Shown here: positions 1 through 9,413 of the stretch, in pieces
Position numbering within the stretch: position 1 is the first letter of the stretch
Layout: each line of letters starts with the position of its first letter
Source of the DNA: Marinobacterium rhizophilum
GTDB lineage: Bacteria > Pseudomonadota > Gammaproteobacteria > Pseudomonadales > Balneatricaceae
Direction: 5' to 3'
Assembly: GCF_024397915.1 (NCBI RefSeq)
Contig: NZ_CP073347.1
Location: 4,464,001 to 4,528,000 of the forward strand
DNA length: 64,000 bases
Notes under the pieces: model-generated
What the model was told of the DNA's origin: nothing
The model's input: only the letters and a program-made list of their open reading frames with translations
The model's database searches: none
Translations under genes and position numbers: made by a program

Positions 1-472
1 AGGTGGTGAAACGGTCGAGCCCCAGATTGATACCGTTAAGAATGTTCCCCAGTACCATGCCGAGCATGGGAATCAGGTATTGCGGGTTGTACCAGGGCTC
101 GACCCGAACGATGCCCGCCAGCGCCGCCCCGGTCACCAGCATGGCGGCACCCAGGACAGACAGCAGGCTGTCCCAATACATGCCGGCAAAGCGCAGCCGG
201 GTGCGGCCGGCGGCGGTCACTCCGGCGAGGGTGGCCATCACCAGGGCGATGCCCAGTACCGGCAGCGGGGCGCGCAACGCGAACACCCATTCCAGGATCA
301 GGCCAACCAGCAGCAGCTGCACCGTCATGCGGGCACTGGCCACCAGCAGCGAGCGGGTCAGCCCCAGCTGCAGGCCGATCGAGAGCGCAACGTTGACCAG
401 CAACAGCAGTGCCGCCAGTCCAACCTGGGCCAGGCTTAGGGAGTAGTACTCCTCGGTGATCAGGGGTTCCAT
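1..472 (-). CDS. fetB: FetB-type iron-export ABC permease, partial
   Basis: Reading the minus strand from an ATG at 472 gives 157 open codons that run off the left edge of the window. The protein starts MEPLITEEYYSLSLAQVGLA and continues with several hydrophobic helices separated by short basic loops, as in the UPF0014/FetB (YbbM) family. FetAB is described in E. coli as an inner-membrane exporter that lowers free iron and protects against peroxide. The gene overlaps the end of the ATPase gene by 13 bases, so the two are translationally coupled. The C-terminal half of the protein is outside the window. The assignment rests on recalled family similarity and on the ATPase partner. Confidence 0.8.
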   Translation of the reverse strand, partial: MEPLITEEYYSLSLAQVGLAALLLLVNVALSIGLQLGLTRSLLVASARMTVQLLLVGLILEWVFALRAPLPVLGIALVMATLAGVTAAGRTRLRFAGMYWDSLLSVLGAAMLVTGAALAGIVRVEPWYNPQYLIPMLGMVLGNILNGINLGLDRFTT

Positions 473-1248
473 GGCAGTGCCAGGGTTCGCGTGCTCATGC
501 GTTCGAGCTGAGCGCCGTCATGGCTGGTCCAGAGCCAGCTGCGATCAGGGGCTGCGTGCTGCCAGGCGTCCAGCAGGGACTCCAGCTGCCGGGTCGAGCC
601 TGTATCCAGCGCCGCCGTGGGTTCATCCAGCAGCACTATTGAAGGTTGCAATGCCAGCAACCGCAACAGGGCGGCAATCTGCTGTTCACCCCCTGAAAGC
701 GAGGCCACAGGGCGTTGCAGGAAGCTGCTGTCGCGCCCCAGGGTTTCAAGCGCCTGCTCAATCCATTGGCGCGGATAGGCTTGATGACGGCGGCTGCGGT
801 AGGTAAAGGGGGCGTTCAGCACGGCTTCCACGGTAGCGCCGTCGCCCAGCTCCGGTCGCTGCGCCAGGTAGCCGATACGGCTGCGATACTCCGGCATCGG
901 CCAGTGCGGCAGGGCGCGTTGCTCAAGCAGGATATCGCCTTCGGTGGCAGGCATGAGTCCGGCCAGAATGCGCATCAGCGCGGTTTTGCCGCTGCCGGAA
1001 GGCCCGGTGAGCCCAACCCGCTCACCGGGTGTGATTGCCAGGTCGAGCCGCCGCCACACCCAGCGCCCCTCGCCCTGCAGGCCCAGGTTGCGCGCCTGCA
1101 GCAGGGTGCCGGCGTTCGCCTCCTGAACAACGGACGACGGGCTGCGGGTGTCTTTGATGGTTGTGTGTGCAGGTTCCACTGTTCCTCCCGGGGCTTGCGG
1201 CGGACGCGCTGTATCAGTGTAGTGCGAGCTGCAGTGCAGCAGATTCAC
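460..1248 (-). CDS. fetA: FetA-type iron-export ABC ATPase
   Basis: A single ABC nucleotide-binding domain with Walker A GPSGSGKT, a Q-loop region (YLAQRPE), signature LSGGEQQ, Walker B IVLLDEPTAALD and a switch histidine in WTSHD. It would energise the FetB permease encoded immediately downstream with a 13-base overlap. The listed start gives 262 residues, with about 45 residues before the ATPase core. A GTG at 1179 would remove 23 of these and give a more typical length, so the start is uncertain. The pair forms a short minus-strand operon continuing out of the window. Confidence 0.8.
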   Translation of the reverse strand: MNLLHCSSHYTDTARPPQAPGGTVEPAHTTIKDTRSPSSVVQEANAGTLLQARNLGLQGEGRWVWRRLDLAITPGERVGLTGPSGSGKTALMRILAGLMPATEGDILLEQRALPHWPMPEYRSRIGYLAQRPELGDGATVEAVLNAPFTYRSRRHQAYPRQWIEQALETLGRDSSFLQRPVASLSGGEQQIAALLRLLALQPSIVLLDEPTAALDTGSTRQLESLLDAWQHAAPDRSWLWTSHDGAQLERMSTRTLALPWNP

Positions 1249-1963
1249 GGCGACAAGTGAACAGGTGCAGCTGTGCCGGGAGGGGCTCTACTTTTGTCGT
1301 GGCCTGTTGGCAGTGAAGCACCGGGAGTATCGAGCAGGGTGCACTATGGCCTCTCACCTTTATCTTCGGCGCGCGTGATTCTGCATGCAGCTGTTGCATA
1401 GAAGAGACAGCTTTAATGAATAGAACTTTTTTATCCGCTAAAGATGTCAATTCTGCATTACAGATAAGTAGTGTATTGAAAAAATTCATCATTCTGTTTC
1501 GGATGTGATACAGGTTTGTCCGGGAAACTGGGTAAATATGCTGACTTTCGTGATCTATATACGTGGAGGTGGTTGATTTTATTTGCATTGCCGCGAAAGG
1601 AACTGTCCGGTTTGTCAACTTTTTTGGGGTATTCGACAGCGCTCTGCCATTGGCTAAATATTACTGATGTGTTCTTCGTTGTTGCACGCTTGCGCAGAGC
1701 GCTATAAACAGGCCGGTATATTTTCCTCCGGGTTAATAACTCAGTGGTGATTAGTGGGGTCGGGAAACCCGCTGGCAGAATATTTAAGGGAGGCAGGTGG
1801 CATGCTTCTTCGTTTGCGACGGCGAGGCTGGAACCGGGAATCGCCTGGGTACTCTGTACCGAAACGGGTTGCAATGCTGCGCGTTATAGCGACAGCGCCC
1901 TGTCGAGGTTGGTCTCAGCCCGGCCATAGGTGGCGCCGGAGTCAGGGTTTGATCGTCGGGAAT
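1249..1963. other. AT-rich intergenic stretch, no convincing gene
   Basis: About 700 bases between the divergent fetA and the secreted-protein gene. The middle (about 1380-1740) is clearly more AT-rich than its surroundings. Short reading frames exist on both strands, but none has a ribosome binding site, family resemblance or a codon pattern like the neighbours. It presumably holds promoters for both flanking units. I see no clear RNA gene. Confidence 0.5.
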
Positions 1964-2434
1964 ATGCGGGGCAAGGCATTTGCGCTTCCCCTGGGCCCAC
2001 TCGGGTATCCCGGGCGTTACAGGTGGCTTTTTATCCTGCTCTGTTACCTTTTCTGCGCGCTGCAGGTATTCGCTTCGGATCCTGAGAATCAGCCTCTGCC
2101 AGAGGTGCTTAATCTTCAGCGGGGTCAAACGGTATCCCTGCAAGGCACCGCGATAGAGGTAACCGCGATAGCAATAAAAGGGCCTCAAGAGGATTGTCAT
2201 GACTGCCCGCTGGGTGCGCTTTTGCGACTCAGAATGGGAAACCAGGAGGAAACCGTAAAATACCGATTTAGTGGAAATATGCCGGAACAGGCGCACAGAA
2301 AAGCACGCAGGAAACGGGTTTTCGGTTATGTCTTTACCGTAACGAGTATTAACGCAGATTCCATCACATTAGATGTTATGCCTGATGCAGGAATACCTGA
2401 AAAGACCATGGGCCGGGAACGAGAGGAAAAATAA
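1964..2434 (+). CDS. Small secreted or membrane-anchored protein of unknown function
   Basis: 156 residues from ATG 1964. An upstream in-frame ATG at 1754 would add 70 residues of low-quality sequence, so the shorter form is preferred. Residues about 22-42 form a hydrophobic stretch (WLFILLCYLFCALQVFAS) ending in a plausible signal-peptidase site before DPENQPLP. The mature part has a beta-rich look, with a CHDC pair that could form a disulfide. I do not recognise the family. It lies 21 bases upstream of the large metalloprotease gene and is probably co-transcribed with it, which suggests an accessory, chaperone or inhibitor role. That role is only inferred from position. Confidence 0.6.
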   Translation: MRGKAFALPLGPLGYPGRYRWLFILLCYLFCALQVFASDPENQPLPEVLNLQRGQTVSLQGTAIEVTAIAIKGPQEDCHDCPLGALLRLRMGNQEETVKYRFSGNMPEQAHRKARRKRVFGYVFTVTSINADSITLDVMPDAGIPEKTMGREREEK

Positions 2435-2455
2435 AAGAGAATAAGGAGCACCACT

Positions 2456-5400
2456 ATGAAGTTCCTTGATCGAACAAGAATACTCAGGCTTCTGATGGTT
2501 TTCGGCCTGTCTTTACTGACACTGACCGGCGTCTATGCGGCACCCGCTGCGCCGGATGTCAGGCAGACTTTCCTCCAGGCGGATGGTTCCGAAGTCACCC
2601 TGCGGCTGTGGGGGGACGAATACGTGCATGGCTGGGAGTCCACGGACGGTTTTACCGTGCTGCATAACTCCGCAACGGGCATGTGGGAGTATGCAGTGCA
2701 GGACAGCGACGGGCGATTGACCTCCAGTGGCTTTAGTCTTGGGTCGGGGCCCGCCCCGGCCAGCGCCCATCTGCGCCCCAGTGCAGCGGTGCAAAATGAC
2801 CTGCGCAGTGCCGCCGGAGCATCGGCTTTGGGCGTGCCGTCATCCAATGTGCCGCCGCCCTTCGGTATCGGCAACACCAAGGTGCTGTTTATCATGGTGG
2901 AATTCTCCGACGAGGCCTGCAGTTACACCGATGCCCAGATGCAGAACAACCTCTTTGGTGGCGGTGCCACGGGCCCCGGGGATCTGGATGATTACTTCAG
3001 GGAGATCTCCTACGGCAAGCTGAACATGGTCGGGACCGTCGCCGGTGGCGGCGCCTGCTATACCCTGCCCAATACCAAGGATTATTACGACGAAGAAGAC
3101 ATGGACAGAGACGAGGAGCTGATCAAGGATGCGGTTGACCTGGCAGACATCGATGTAGACTTCTCCCAGTTTGATAACGATGGTGACGGCAAGGTCGATG
3201 TGATCGGCATTATCTTCGCTGGCGGCGCTGCCCATGACGGCTGCGATGCCGATGCTGATGGCGACCTTTGGCCGCATTCGTCCGGTCTTGGAAGTGATTA
3301 CGCCACCAGCGACGGTGTCGACGTAAACCGCTTTATTATCCAGTCTGAGATTACCTACGGGATTTCGGATTTCGTCTGCGATGAAATGCAGACCATCGGA
3401 CTGTTCGCCCATGAGTTCGGGCATTCCCTGGGCATTCCGGATCTGTACGATACCGACGACAGCTCGCCTGGCATCAACAAATGGAGCGCCATGGCGAGCC
3501 AGTACATCAGCACCGTCAACCTGTCGGATACGCCGCCTCACTACGATGCCTGGAGCAAGTCCTACGAGGGTTGGACCACACCGGCCGACATGACCGGTTT
3601 CAGCGGTGAAGTGGTCCTGGGCCAGGCATCGGATACCGACGATGTGATCCGTCTGCTCGACAACCCCGACGGTGTCGAAATCGGCGGTTCGGGTGAGTAC
3701 TTCCTGCTGGAAAATAGGCAGAACTCAGGCTTTGATATCGGCCTGTCGGGTTGCGGTATCCTGATCTGGCATATCGATGAAGCCAGAACCAACAACAAGC
3801 TGGAAGGGCACGATGCCGTGAACCACCGCCTGGTGGATCTGGAGCAGGCGGACGGGCTGGCCGAGCTGGATATGGACGGCAAATCCTCTGATGCCGGCGA
3901 CCCCTTCCCGGGCAGCACCAATAACCAGCTGTGGGACGAGGGCAGCAATCCGCATTCGCTGCTTTACAGCGGTAACCCGGCGGATACCACCGTACGGGCG
4001 GCGAACTTTTCCGAATGCCAGGCCGCAATGACCTTCAACATAGGCGATCCCAGGGCGGATGTGTCGATCAGCAAGACCGACTCGCCGGACCCGGTCATCG
4101 CCGGCGAATACCTGACCTACCACTTCCTGGTACGCAATTTCGGCCCCGGCGTCGCCACCGGCGTGACCGTCACCGATGTGCTGCCCGAAGGTGTTGCCTA
4201 CCAGACCGATACCGATAGCTGCGTTGAGGCGCCGGCGGGTACCCTGACCTGCAGTCTCGGCGATATCCCGGTCGGCGACAGCAAGCAGTTCGATATGCTT
4301 GTGAAGGTGGATTCCGACTTGGCCGCGCTCAATGATGGCCCCACGTCACTGTTCAACGAAGCCAGTGTCGAGGCCGAGCAGCCGGATGATGACCCAAGCA
4401 ATAATACCGATATGGCATCGACCCTTGTGCTGGAATCCGCCGATCTGGTGGTCTCCAAGCAGTGCAAGCCAGACACTTCGGCGGTGCCCGCCGGCGGCAA
4501 TGGCACCTGCTTTATCTATATCGACAATGCAGGGCCCTCGGCTGCCCGCAGTGTGACCTTGATCGACAGCATCGACAGTGATGGCGTTTTCGACCTGGTG
4601 AGCGCTTCGGTGTCGAGCACCGGCACCAACGCCAATCTCGACAACCTGGGCACCTGCTCGCCCGCCAGCCAAAACAACGTCGATCAGCATATTGATGTGA
4701 CCTGCAACGGCTTTGATCTGGACGCGGGTGACCGCGCCACTGTTACCATTGTCGTGAGTGCGGACGCTGCCGGGGACATCAATGATATCGCCACGGCGAG
4801 CAGTGATACACCCGACCCGAATATCGGCAACAACCAGGCGAGCGGGGCCCTGTCTTTTGCCGCGTCTGCGGATCTGTCGCTGAGCAAGTCCGATGCGCCG
4901 GACCCGGTGATTGCCGGTACCGAACTGGTTTACACCATGACGGTAACCAACAACGGGCCGTCCACGGCCAGCAGCGTGGTGGTCAGGGACTGGCTGCCCG
5001 CGGGTGTCAGCGTCGTGTCCATAGTACCGGCGGCATCCTGTAATGCAGGTGAGCCGGGCGATGCCCTGTCACCGACGGTGTGCGACTTTGGTAACCTGGC
5101 AAGCTCAGGCGAGGTGGAAATGACGGTGACGGTACTGGTGTTTCCGGATACCACCGGGCTGTTGCATAACGATGCCTCGGTTGTCAGCGGCACGGCGGAT
5201 CCGGATACCTCCAACAACAACGTCACCGTGAGTACCCTGGTAAACGCCGAGTCGGATCTGGTGATCACCAAGCTGGATGTGCCGGACCCGGTGCTGGCAG
5301 GCGCCGAGCTTCAGTACAGTGTTTCGGTGGTCAACAACGGACCTTCAACCGCGACCATGGTGGATATCGTCGATACGCTGCCGGCTGGTGTCAGCTTCAT

Positions 5401-6094
5401 TGACGCCCAGGTAACGGAAGGTACCGCCAACTGCAGCGAAGCGGCCAATACAGTGACCTGCACCGGTGGTGATCTGGATCCCGGCGAGATGCTGACGGTG
5501 GTCATCGATGTGCTGGTGCATGCCTCGGTACCCCATGGCACCACCCTGACCAATACGGCCTCGGTGCTTGAAGAGGGTGTGGAAGCGGATGCCATCTCGA
5601 TCGATACGCTGGTGAACGCCGAAGCCGATCTCTGGGTCGACAAGACCGGCAATTTCCCGACCGGCAACCCGTCCGGCACCATCCTCTATTACATCGCTGT
5701 GCACAACATTGCGGGTTGTTCGGTCGACGATCCGCAGGTCTGCGGTGTCGGCGGCCCGTCCGATGCGCAGAATGTCCTGGTTGTCGATACGCTGCCATCC
5801 ACCGCGAAGAAGCTGGTGGTGCAGTTTGTGTCCGAGGAGTGCAGCTATAACAAGGGAGCGCACGAAGTGACCTGTTCGATCGATACGCTGCTGGCTGGTG
5901 AGAGTGTAGGGTTCGAGATCCAGGTAACGGCCAAGGGCAGCATTGGCGAGATCACCAATGTGGTTGATCTGACGAGCGATACGCTAGACCCGAACCCAGG
6001 CAACAACCAAGATGAACTGCTGATGGTGGTTCAGGGCAGCACCGGTGACAGCGGTGGCCCGGGAGGTGGCCGAGGCAAGGGACCCAAGAAATAG
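2456..6094 (+). CDS. Secreted M6-family metalloprotease with five DUF11 repeats
   Basis: 1212 residues. An N-terminal signal peptide (residues 1-28, LLTLTGVYAAPAAP) precedes an M6 (immune inhibitor A-like) peptidase domain. The zinc motif HEFGHSLGIPD is at about residue 319, fitting HExxHxxGxxD. From about residue 534 the chain consists of five DUF11-type repeats, each opening with a version of ADLxxSKxDxPDPVxAGxxLxY and containing NNGPS and DxLPxGV blocks. The C-terminus is a short Gly/Lys-rich tail. The product is probably secreted and may be held at the surface by its repeats. It degrades extracellular protein and so may serve nutrition or interaction with other organisms. A strong ribosome binding site (AAGGAG) precedes ATG 2456, and a good terminator follows. 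Confidence 0.88.
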   Translation: MKFLDRTRILRLLMVFGLSLLTLTGVYAAPAAPDVRQTFLQADGSEVTLRLWGDEYVHGWESTDGFTVLHNSATGMWEYAVQDSDGRLTSSGFSLGSGPAPASAHLRPSAAVQNDLRSAAGASALGVPSSNVPPPFGIGNTKVLFIMVEFSDEACSYTDAQMQNNLFGGGATGPGDLDDYFREISYGKLNMVGTVAGGGACYTLPNTKDYYDEEDMDRDEELIKDAVDLADIDVDFSQFDNDGDGKVDVIGIIFAGGAAHDGCDADADGDLWPHSSGLGSDYATSDGVDVNRFIIQSEITYGISDFVCDEMQTIGLFAHEFGHSLGIPDLYDTDDSSPGINKWSAMASQYISTVNLSDTPPHYDAWSKSYEGWTTPADMTGFSGEVVLGQASDTDDVIRLLDNPDGVEIGGSGEYFLLENRQNSGFDIGLSGCGILIWHIDEARTNNKLEGHDAVNHRLVDLEQADGLAELDMDGKSSDAGDPFPGSTNNQLWDEGSNPHSLLYSGNPADTTVRAANFSECQAAMTFNIGDPRADVSISKTDSPDPVIAGEYLTYHFLVRNFGPGVATGVTVTDVLPEGVAYQTDTDSCVEAPAGTLTCSLGDIPVGDSKQFDMLVKVDSDLAALNDGPTSLFNEASVEAEQPDDDPSNNTDMASTLVLESADLVVSKQCKPDTSAVPAGGNGTCFIYIDNAGPSAARSVTLIDSIDSDGVFDLVSASVSSTGTNANLDNLGTCSPASQNNVDQHIDVTCNGFDLDAGDRATVTIVVSADAAGDINDIATASSDTPDPNIGNNQASGALSFAASADLSLSKSDAPDPVIAGTELVYTMTVTNNGPSTASSVVVRDWLPAGVSVVSIVPAASCNAGEPGDALSPTVCDFGNLASSGEVEMTVTVLVFPDTTGLLHNDASVVSGTADPDTSNNNVTVSTLVNAESDLVITKLDVPDPVLAGAELQYSVSVVNNGPSTATMVDIVDTLPAGVSFIDAQVTEGTANCSEAANTVTCTGGDLDPGEMLTVVIDVLVHASVPHGTTLTNTASVLEEGVEADAISIDTLVNAEADLWVDKTGNFPTGNPSGTILYYIAVHNIAGCSVDDPQVCGVGGPSDAQNVLVVDTLPSTAKKLVVQFVSEECSYNKGAHEVTCSIDTLLAGESVGFEIQVTAKGSIGEITNVVDLTSDTLDPNPGNNQDELLMVVQGSTGDSGGPGGGRGKGPKK

Positions 6095-6122
6095 GCAGGT
6101 TCCAGGATGAAATCAACACCAA

Positions 6123-6151
6123 GGCGGTGCCATCGGCACCGCCTTTTTTTG
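6123..6151 (+). terminator. Intrinsic terminator after the metalloprotease
   Basis: GGCGGTGCC and GGCACCGCC form a nine-base-pair stem around a three-base loop, followed by seven T residues. It lies 29 bases after the protease stop codon. Confidence 0.92.
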
Positions 6152-6346
6152 GAAACAGAGGTGGCGGCTGCGCCTCGTCGGGCGCTGCGTGGTTCCGATA
6201 GCGTCCAAGCTGCCGAACTGCCGTGTCGAGCCGCCAAGGCCTCTTGCCATGCCTCAGGTTGTCAGGATTGCTGGCTTTAGTATCTACAAGGTTTCGCCTT
6301 CCATTTTTTTGACTATTCTTATTATTAGTGAGCTTTTTGTTGAGAT

Positions 6347-6745
6347 ATGTTGATGAAAGCAGAAAAGGCGCCGGTCCCAAATCCAGCCCGCTGCCTGTGT
6401 TGTGGTGGCGCGCTGAGGATCACCCGGCTCAGCTGTGCAGACTGCGGCCTGGGGTACGAGGGGGACTTCCATCGCCCGCGTCTGGCGCGGCTGGATGCCG
6501 AGCAGCGGCGCTTTGCCGAGCAGCTGATTCTGGCCGGCGGCAATCTGCGCAAGATGGAGGAGCGCCTGGGGCTGTCCTATCCCACGGTGCGCAGCCGGCT
6601 CGACAAGCTGATCGACAGCCTGCAACTGGAGCTGCAGCGGGACGAGAGCCGCAAGCGTGAAATTCTGACGGCAATCGAGCAGGGTGAAGTCTCGGCCAAC
6701 GAAGGCTTGCGCCTGCTCGACGCCCTTGAGGGGAGCGCAGCATGA
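6347..6745 (+). CDS. DUF2089-family zinc-ribbon/HTH regulator
   Basis: 132 residues. The N-terminus has a zinc ribbon (CLCCGG near residue 17, CADCG near 30). It is followed by a helix-turn-helix segment (GNLRKMEERLGLSYPTVRSRLDKLI) and a helical tail. This is the DUF2089 architecture, which is commonly found beside LemA-type membrane proteins. It probably binds DNA and controls the operon it heads. The stop codon overlaps the next start by four bases (ATGA), so the two are translationally coupled. An in-frame ATG three codons in (MKAEK) is an alternative start. Confidence 0.8.
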   Translation: MLMKAEKAPVPNPARCLCCGGALRITRLSCADCGLGYEGDFHRPRLARLDAEQRRFAEQLILAGGNLRKMEERLGLSYPTVRSRLDKLIDSLQLELQRDESRKREILTAIEQGEVSANEGLRLLDALEGSAA

Positions 6746-7671
6746 ACGACCAGGATGCAGATATCGAACGCCTGCTGCGTGAGGGCAAGCTGACGGTTGC
6801 AGAGGCGGCGCGCTTGCGGCGGTTATGGTCAGGCACAGCGGCCGAATCGGCCCGCCAGACATCGCGGGCACCGCGGGCAGCTATGCGGCGCGGCCACTGG
6901 CGGCTGTGGCTGCTGCCGGTACTGTTGCTGGTGATCGCGTTCGTTTGGCTGCATGCCAATGACGCCGGTGATCTGGCGACTTCCGTACAGGAGGCCGATA
7001 TCGCAAATCGTCCGGTTGATCTGGGCCGGCTGGATCAGGAAAGGAGTGACACCATGCAACGTACGGTATCGATGTCTTACGGGGCTTTCGGCCTGATTGT
7101 ACTGGCGCTGGTAACGGCGCTGCTGGCCTGGCTCTACAACGGCCTGGTGGGCGCGCGGGAACAGGTCAATGCCGGCTGGGCCCAGGTCGAAAACCAGTAC
7201 CAGCGCAGGCTCGACCTGGTACCGCTGCTGATCGACAGTGTACAGACCTACATGGATCACGAACGTGAAACCCTGGCGACCCTGACCGAAGCCCGCGCCC
7301 GCGCGCTGGGTGCCATGGACGCCAGCGACACCACGGGCACGCCGGATGAGACCCAGCTGCGTGCCGTGCAACAGGCCCAGAGTGACGTGCAGTCGGCATT
7401 GTCGCGGCTGCTGCTGGCCGTTGAGGCTTACCCGGATTTGAAAGCGTCACAGAATTTCCGTGCCCTGCAGGATCAGATCGAAGGCACCGAAAACCGGGTG
7501 GCCATCGAGCGGCGCCACTACAACGAGTTTGCCCGCGCCTACAACACCCGCCTGCAGACCTTTCCCGCCAACCTGGTGGGCAACCTGGCGGGTTTTCGCT
7601 TCAAGCCCTATTTCGAGGCGCAGGCGCTGTCCCGCGAAGGCATTCGTGATGCCTTCGCGCGCGAGGAGTAA
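6742..7671 (+). CDS. LemA-family membrane protein with an extra N-terminal segment
   Basis: 309 residues. Residues 1-35 resemble a SHOCT/anti-sigma-like helical patch (IERLLREGKLTVAEAARLRRL). A first membrane helix lies at about 55-72, and a second at about 113-133 leads directly into a LemA domain (VNAGWAQVENQYQRRLDLVPLLIDSV, later SQNFRALQDQIEGTENRVAIERRHYNEF and NLAGFRFKPYF). Standard LemA proteins are about 190 residues with one N-terminal helix, so this one carries a roughly 110-residue extension that looks like a fused small membrane protein. It sits between the DUF2089 gene and the TPM protein, the usual LemA partner. The molecular role of LemA is not established. Confidence 0.82.
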   Translation: MNDQDADIERLLREGKLTVAEAARLRRLWSGTAAESARQTSRAPRAAMRRGHWRLWLLPVLLLVIAFVWLHANDAGDLATSVQEADIANRPVDLGRLDQERSDTMQRTVSMSYGAFGLIVLALVTALLAWLYNGLVGAREQVNAGWAQVENQYQRRLDLVPLLIDSVQTYMDHERETLATLTEARARALGAMDASDTTGTPDETQLRAVQQAQSDVQSALSRLLLAVEAYPDLKASQNFRALQDQIEGTENRVAIERRHYNEFARAYNTRLQTFPANLVGNLAGFRFKPYFEAQALSREGIRDAFAREE

Positions 7672-7677
7672 GGCACT

Positions 7678-9384
7678 GTGGCCAGGCCCGTTCGGCTGCG
7701 AGGTGTTCTGCTGCTGATCGCCTTGTTCCTGCTGATCGCTGGCGCTCTGGGCGTGCTCTGGATGCAGCACCGCGCCACCCGGGTCGCGCCGGCTTTTGCA
7801 CCGCTAGCTGAATTCAACCTGGATGCCAGGCCCAGGGCGGGCCAGTACCTGTTCGACTACGGTGGTCGTCTTGAGCATTACCGTGAAGGTGCCGAGCGCT
7901 ACCTGGATGCCCTGCGCCAGCAGCACGGTATCGAGGCCTTGATCGTAACCCTGGCGGACCTGCCACCGGGCTACAGCCTGGATACATTGGCGGCAGACTT
8001 GATGAATCGCTGGCGCATTGGCGCTGATACCGGTGGTCGCGGCCTGCTGCTGTTGCTGATCGACAGCCGCCAGCAGGCGCGGCTCGAAGTGGGTTATGCC
8101 CTCGAACCGCTGTTTACCGACGCCTTCAGTGGCTATATAGAAGATCTGCAACTGGGTGCCTACTACCGTGCCAATGACCTGGGCACCGGGCTGATCGCCG
8201 TGATGGAGGAAATCGAGGCGCGGGCGCAGCTGCAGCCGCTGAGCGCGGATCTGGCTGCCATCGCCCAGGCTGACAGTGCATTGCTCAGCGGTGGCGCCGG
8301 CGCCCAGCGCAACCTGGAAACTTATCGCAATGATGCCAGGGCAAAGCCCGCGGTGGCGACACACTTGCCGTCTGGCGCTGTGGGCATAGCCGGTGCCGCG
8401 ACGCCGGATGAAGCCTGGCAGTCGATGCTGCGTCAATGGGCGGGGAAGTCGGGCCCCCGCGAGCCCGATATCTATACCGCCATGACCCGTCAGGCGATGG
8501 GCGACCCGCAGCACCCGGACCCCCGCGTCATTCAGGCGCTGGCATACTGGCAACAGGCCGACTACGAGGTGCTGCAGGACGATGGCCATGCGCTGATCTG
8601 GTTTGGCCAGCGCGAGGGCTGGAACAATGCACCCTTCCTGTTCTGTCGCGGGGCGACGGGCTGGCAGTTTGATATCGTGCATCAGCGTATCCTGGTGGTG
8701 ATGGGCGCGGCGCCGCACTGGTATGTCGCGGCCGGGGACTACCCCTACCTGAGCCTGCTGAAGGGGGTGGGCCTGTCGAGCCGCAAGGACATGCCACCGG
8801 TGCCGGCGTTGCGGTACCGCTGCAGCGATGATGCCCAGGTGCTCGGCGAGATGGAGCGGCTGCAGCAGCGCCTGCATGCCGACCCGAATGATCAGGCCAG
8901 CCTGCTGGAACTGGCGCGGCTGCGCATCAGTACGGCGCAGCGGCCCAATCTCGTGCAGCCCCTGCTGGACAGGCTGCTGGCCCGCGAAGCGGTGGCGCCT
9001 GCAGCGCTGCAGTATGCGGCGGTTTACCAGGTGAATGCATTCCTGCAGTACCGCACGGCCCTGGGCCTTGCCGAACGGTACAGTGCCCTGCGACCGCAGG
9101 ATGCCTGGGGGCACAACATGCAGGGGTTTGTGCATTACCGGCTGTCGCAGTTCGAGCCGGCCTTGCAGGCGCACCAGCGTGCGCTGGCGCTCGATCCGGA
9201 CAGCGGCTATGCCCACGGTCAGCTGGCCCGAATCTATACTCAGTTGTACCGCCGTGGCGAAACAGCGGTGCAGCGTACGCGTTATCGCCGCCTGGCCGAA
9301 GAAGCGCTAGGGCAGGCGAAAGTCACGGGAGAGGCGGGCCCTGTAACGCGACTGAGTCGCTGGGTCGAGGCAAGGCTGGATTAG
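7678..9384 (+). CDS. TPM-domain protein fused to a TPR region
   Basis: 568 residues from a GTG start at 7678, six bases after the lemA stop. A membrane helix at about residues 10-28 is followed by a TPM (DUF477) domain, recognisable from IEALIVTLADLPPGYSLDTLA, GGRGLLLLLIDSRQQARLEVGYALEPLFTD and the following amphipathic helices. The middle (about 230-370) is unassigned. The C-terminal part (about 390-555) reads as TPR-like helix pairs, with a clear repeat at QDAWGHNMQGFVHYRLSQFEPALQAHQRALALDPDS. TPM proteins often accompany LemA and act at the membrane. A TPM-TPR fusion suggests a scaffold for an envelope complex. The latter is inference. Confidence 0.75.
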   Translation: MARPVRLRGVLLLIALFLLIAGALGVLWMQHRATRVAPAFAPLAEFNLDARPRAGQYLFDYGGRLEHYREGAERYLDALRQQHGIEALIVTLADLPPGYSLDTLAADLMNRWRIGADTGGRGLLLLLIDSRQQARLEVGYALEPLFTDAFSGYIEDLQLGAYYRANDLGTGLIAVMEEIEARAQLQPLSADLAAIAQADSALLSGGAGAQRNLETYRNDARAKPAVATHLPSGAVGIAGAATPDEAWQSMLRQWAGKSGPREPDIYTAMTRQAMGDPQHPDPRVIQALAYWQQADYEVLQDDGHALIWFGQREGWNNAPFLFCRGATGWQFDIVHQRILVVMGAAPHWYVAAGDYPYLSLLKGVGLSSRKDMPPVPALRYRCSDDAQVLGEMERLQQRLHADPNDQASLLELARLRISTAQRPNLVQPLLDRLLAREAVAPAALQYAAVYQVNAFLQYRTALGLAERYSALRPQDAWGHNMQGFVHYRLSQFEPALQAHQRALALDPDSGYAHGQLARIYTQLYRRGETAVQRTRYRRLAEEALGQAKVTGEAGPVTRLSRWVEARLD

Positions 9385-9413
9385 GAACTGGGCTGAAAAT
9401 ACCGGAGCGTGCT

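Noticed and set aside
7804..9216. 470-codon minus-strand ORF
   Set aside because: It is antisense to the TPM-TPR gene, lacks a ribosome binding site and has His/Gln-rich shadow composition.
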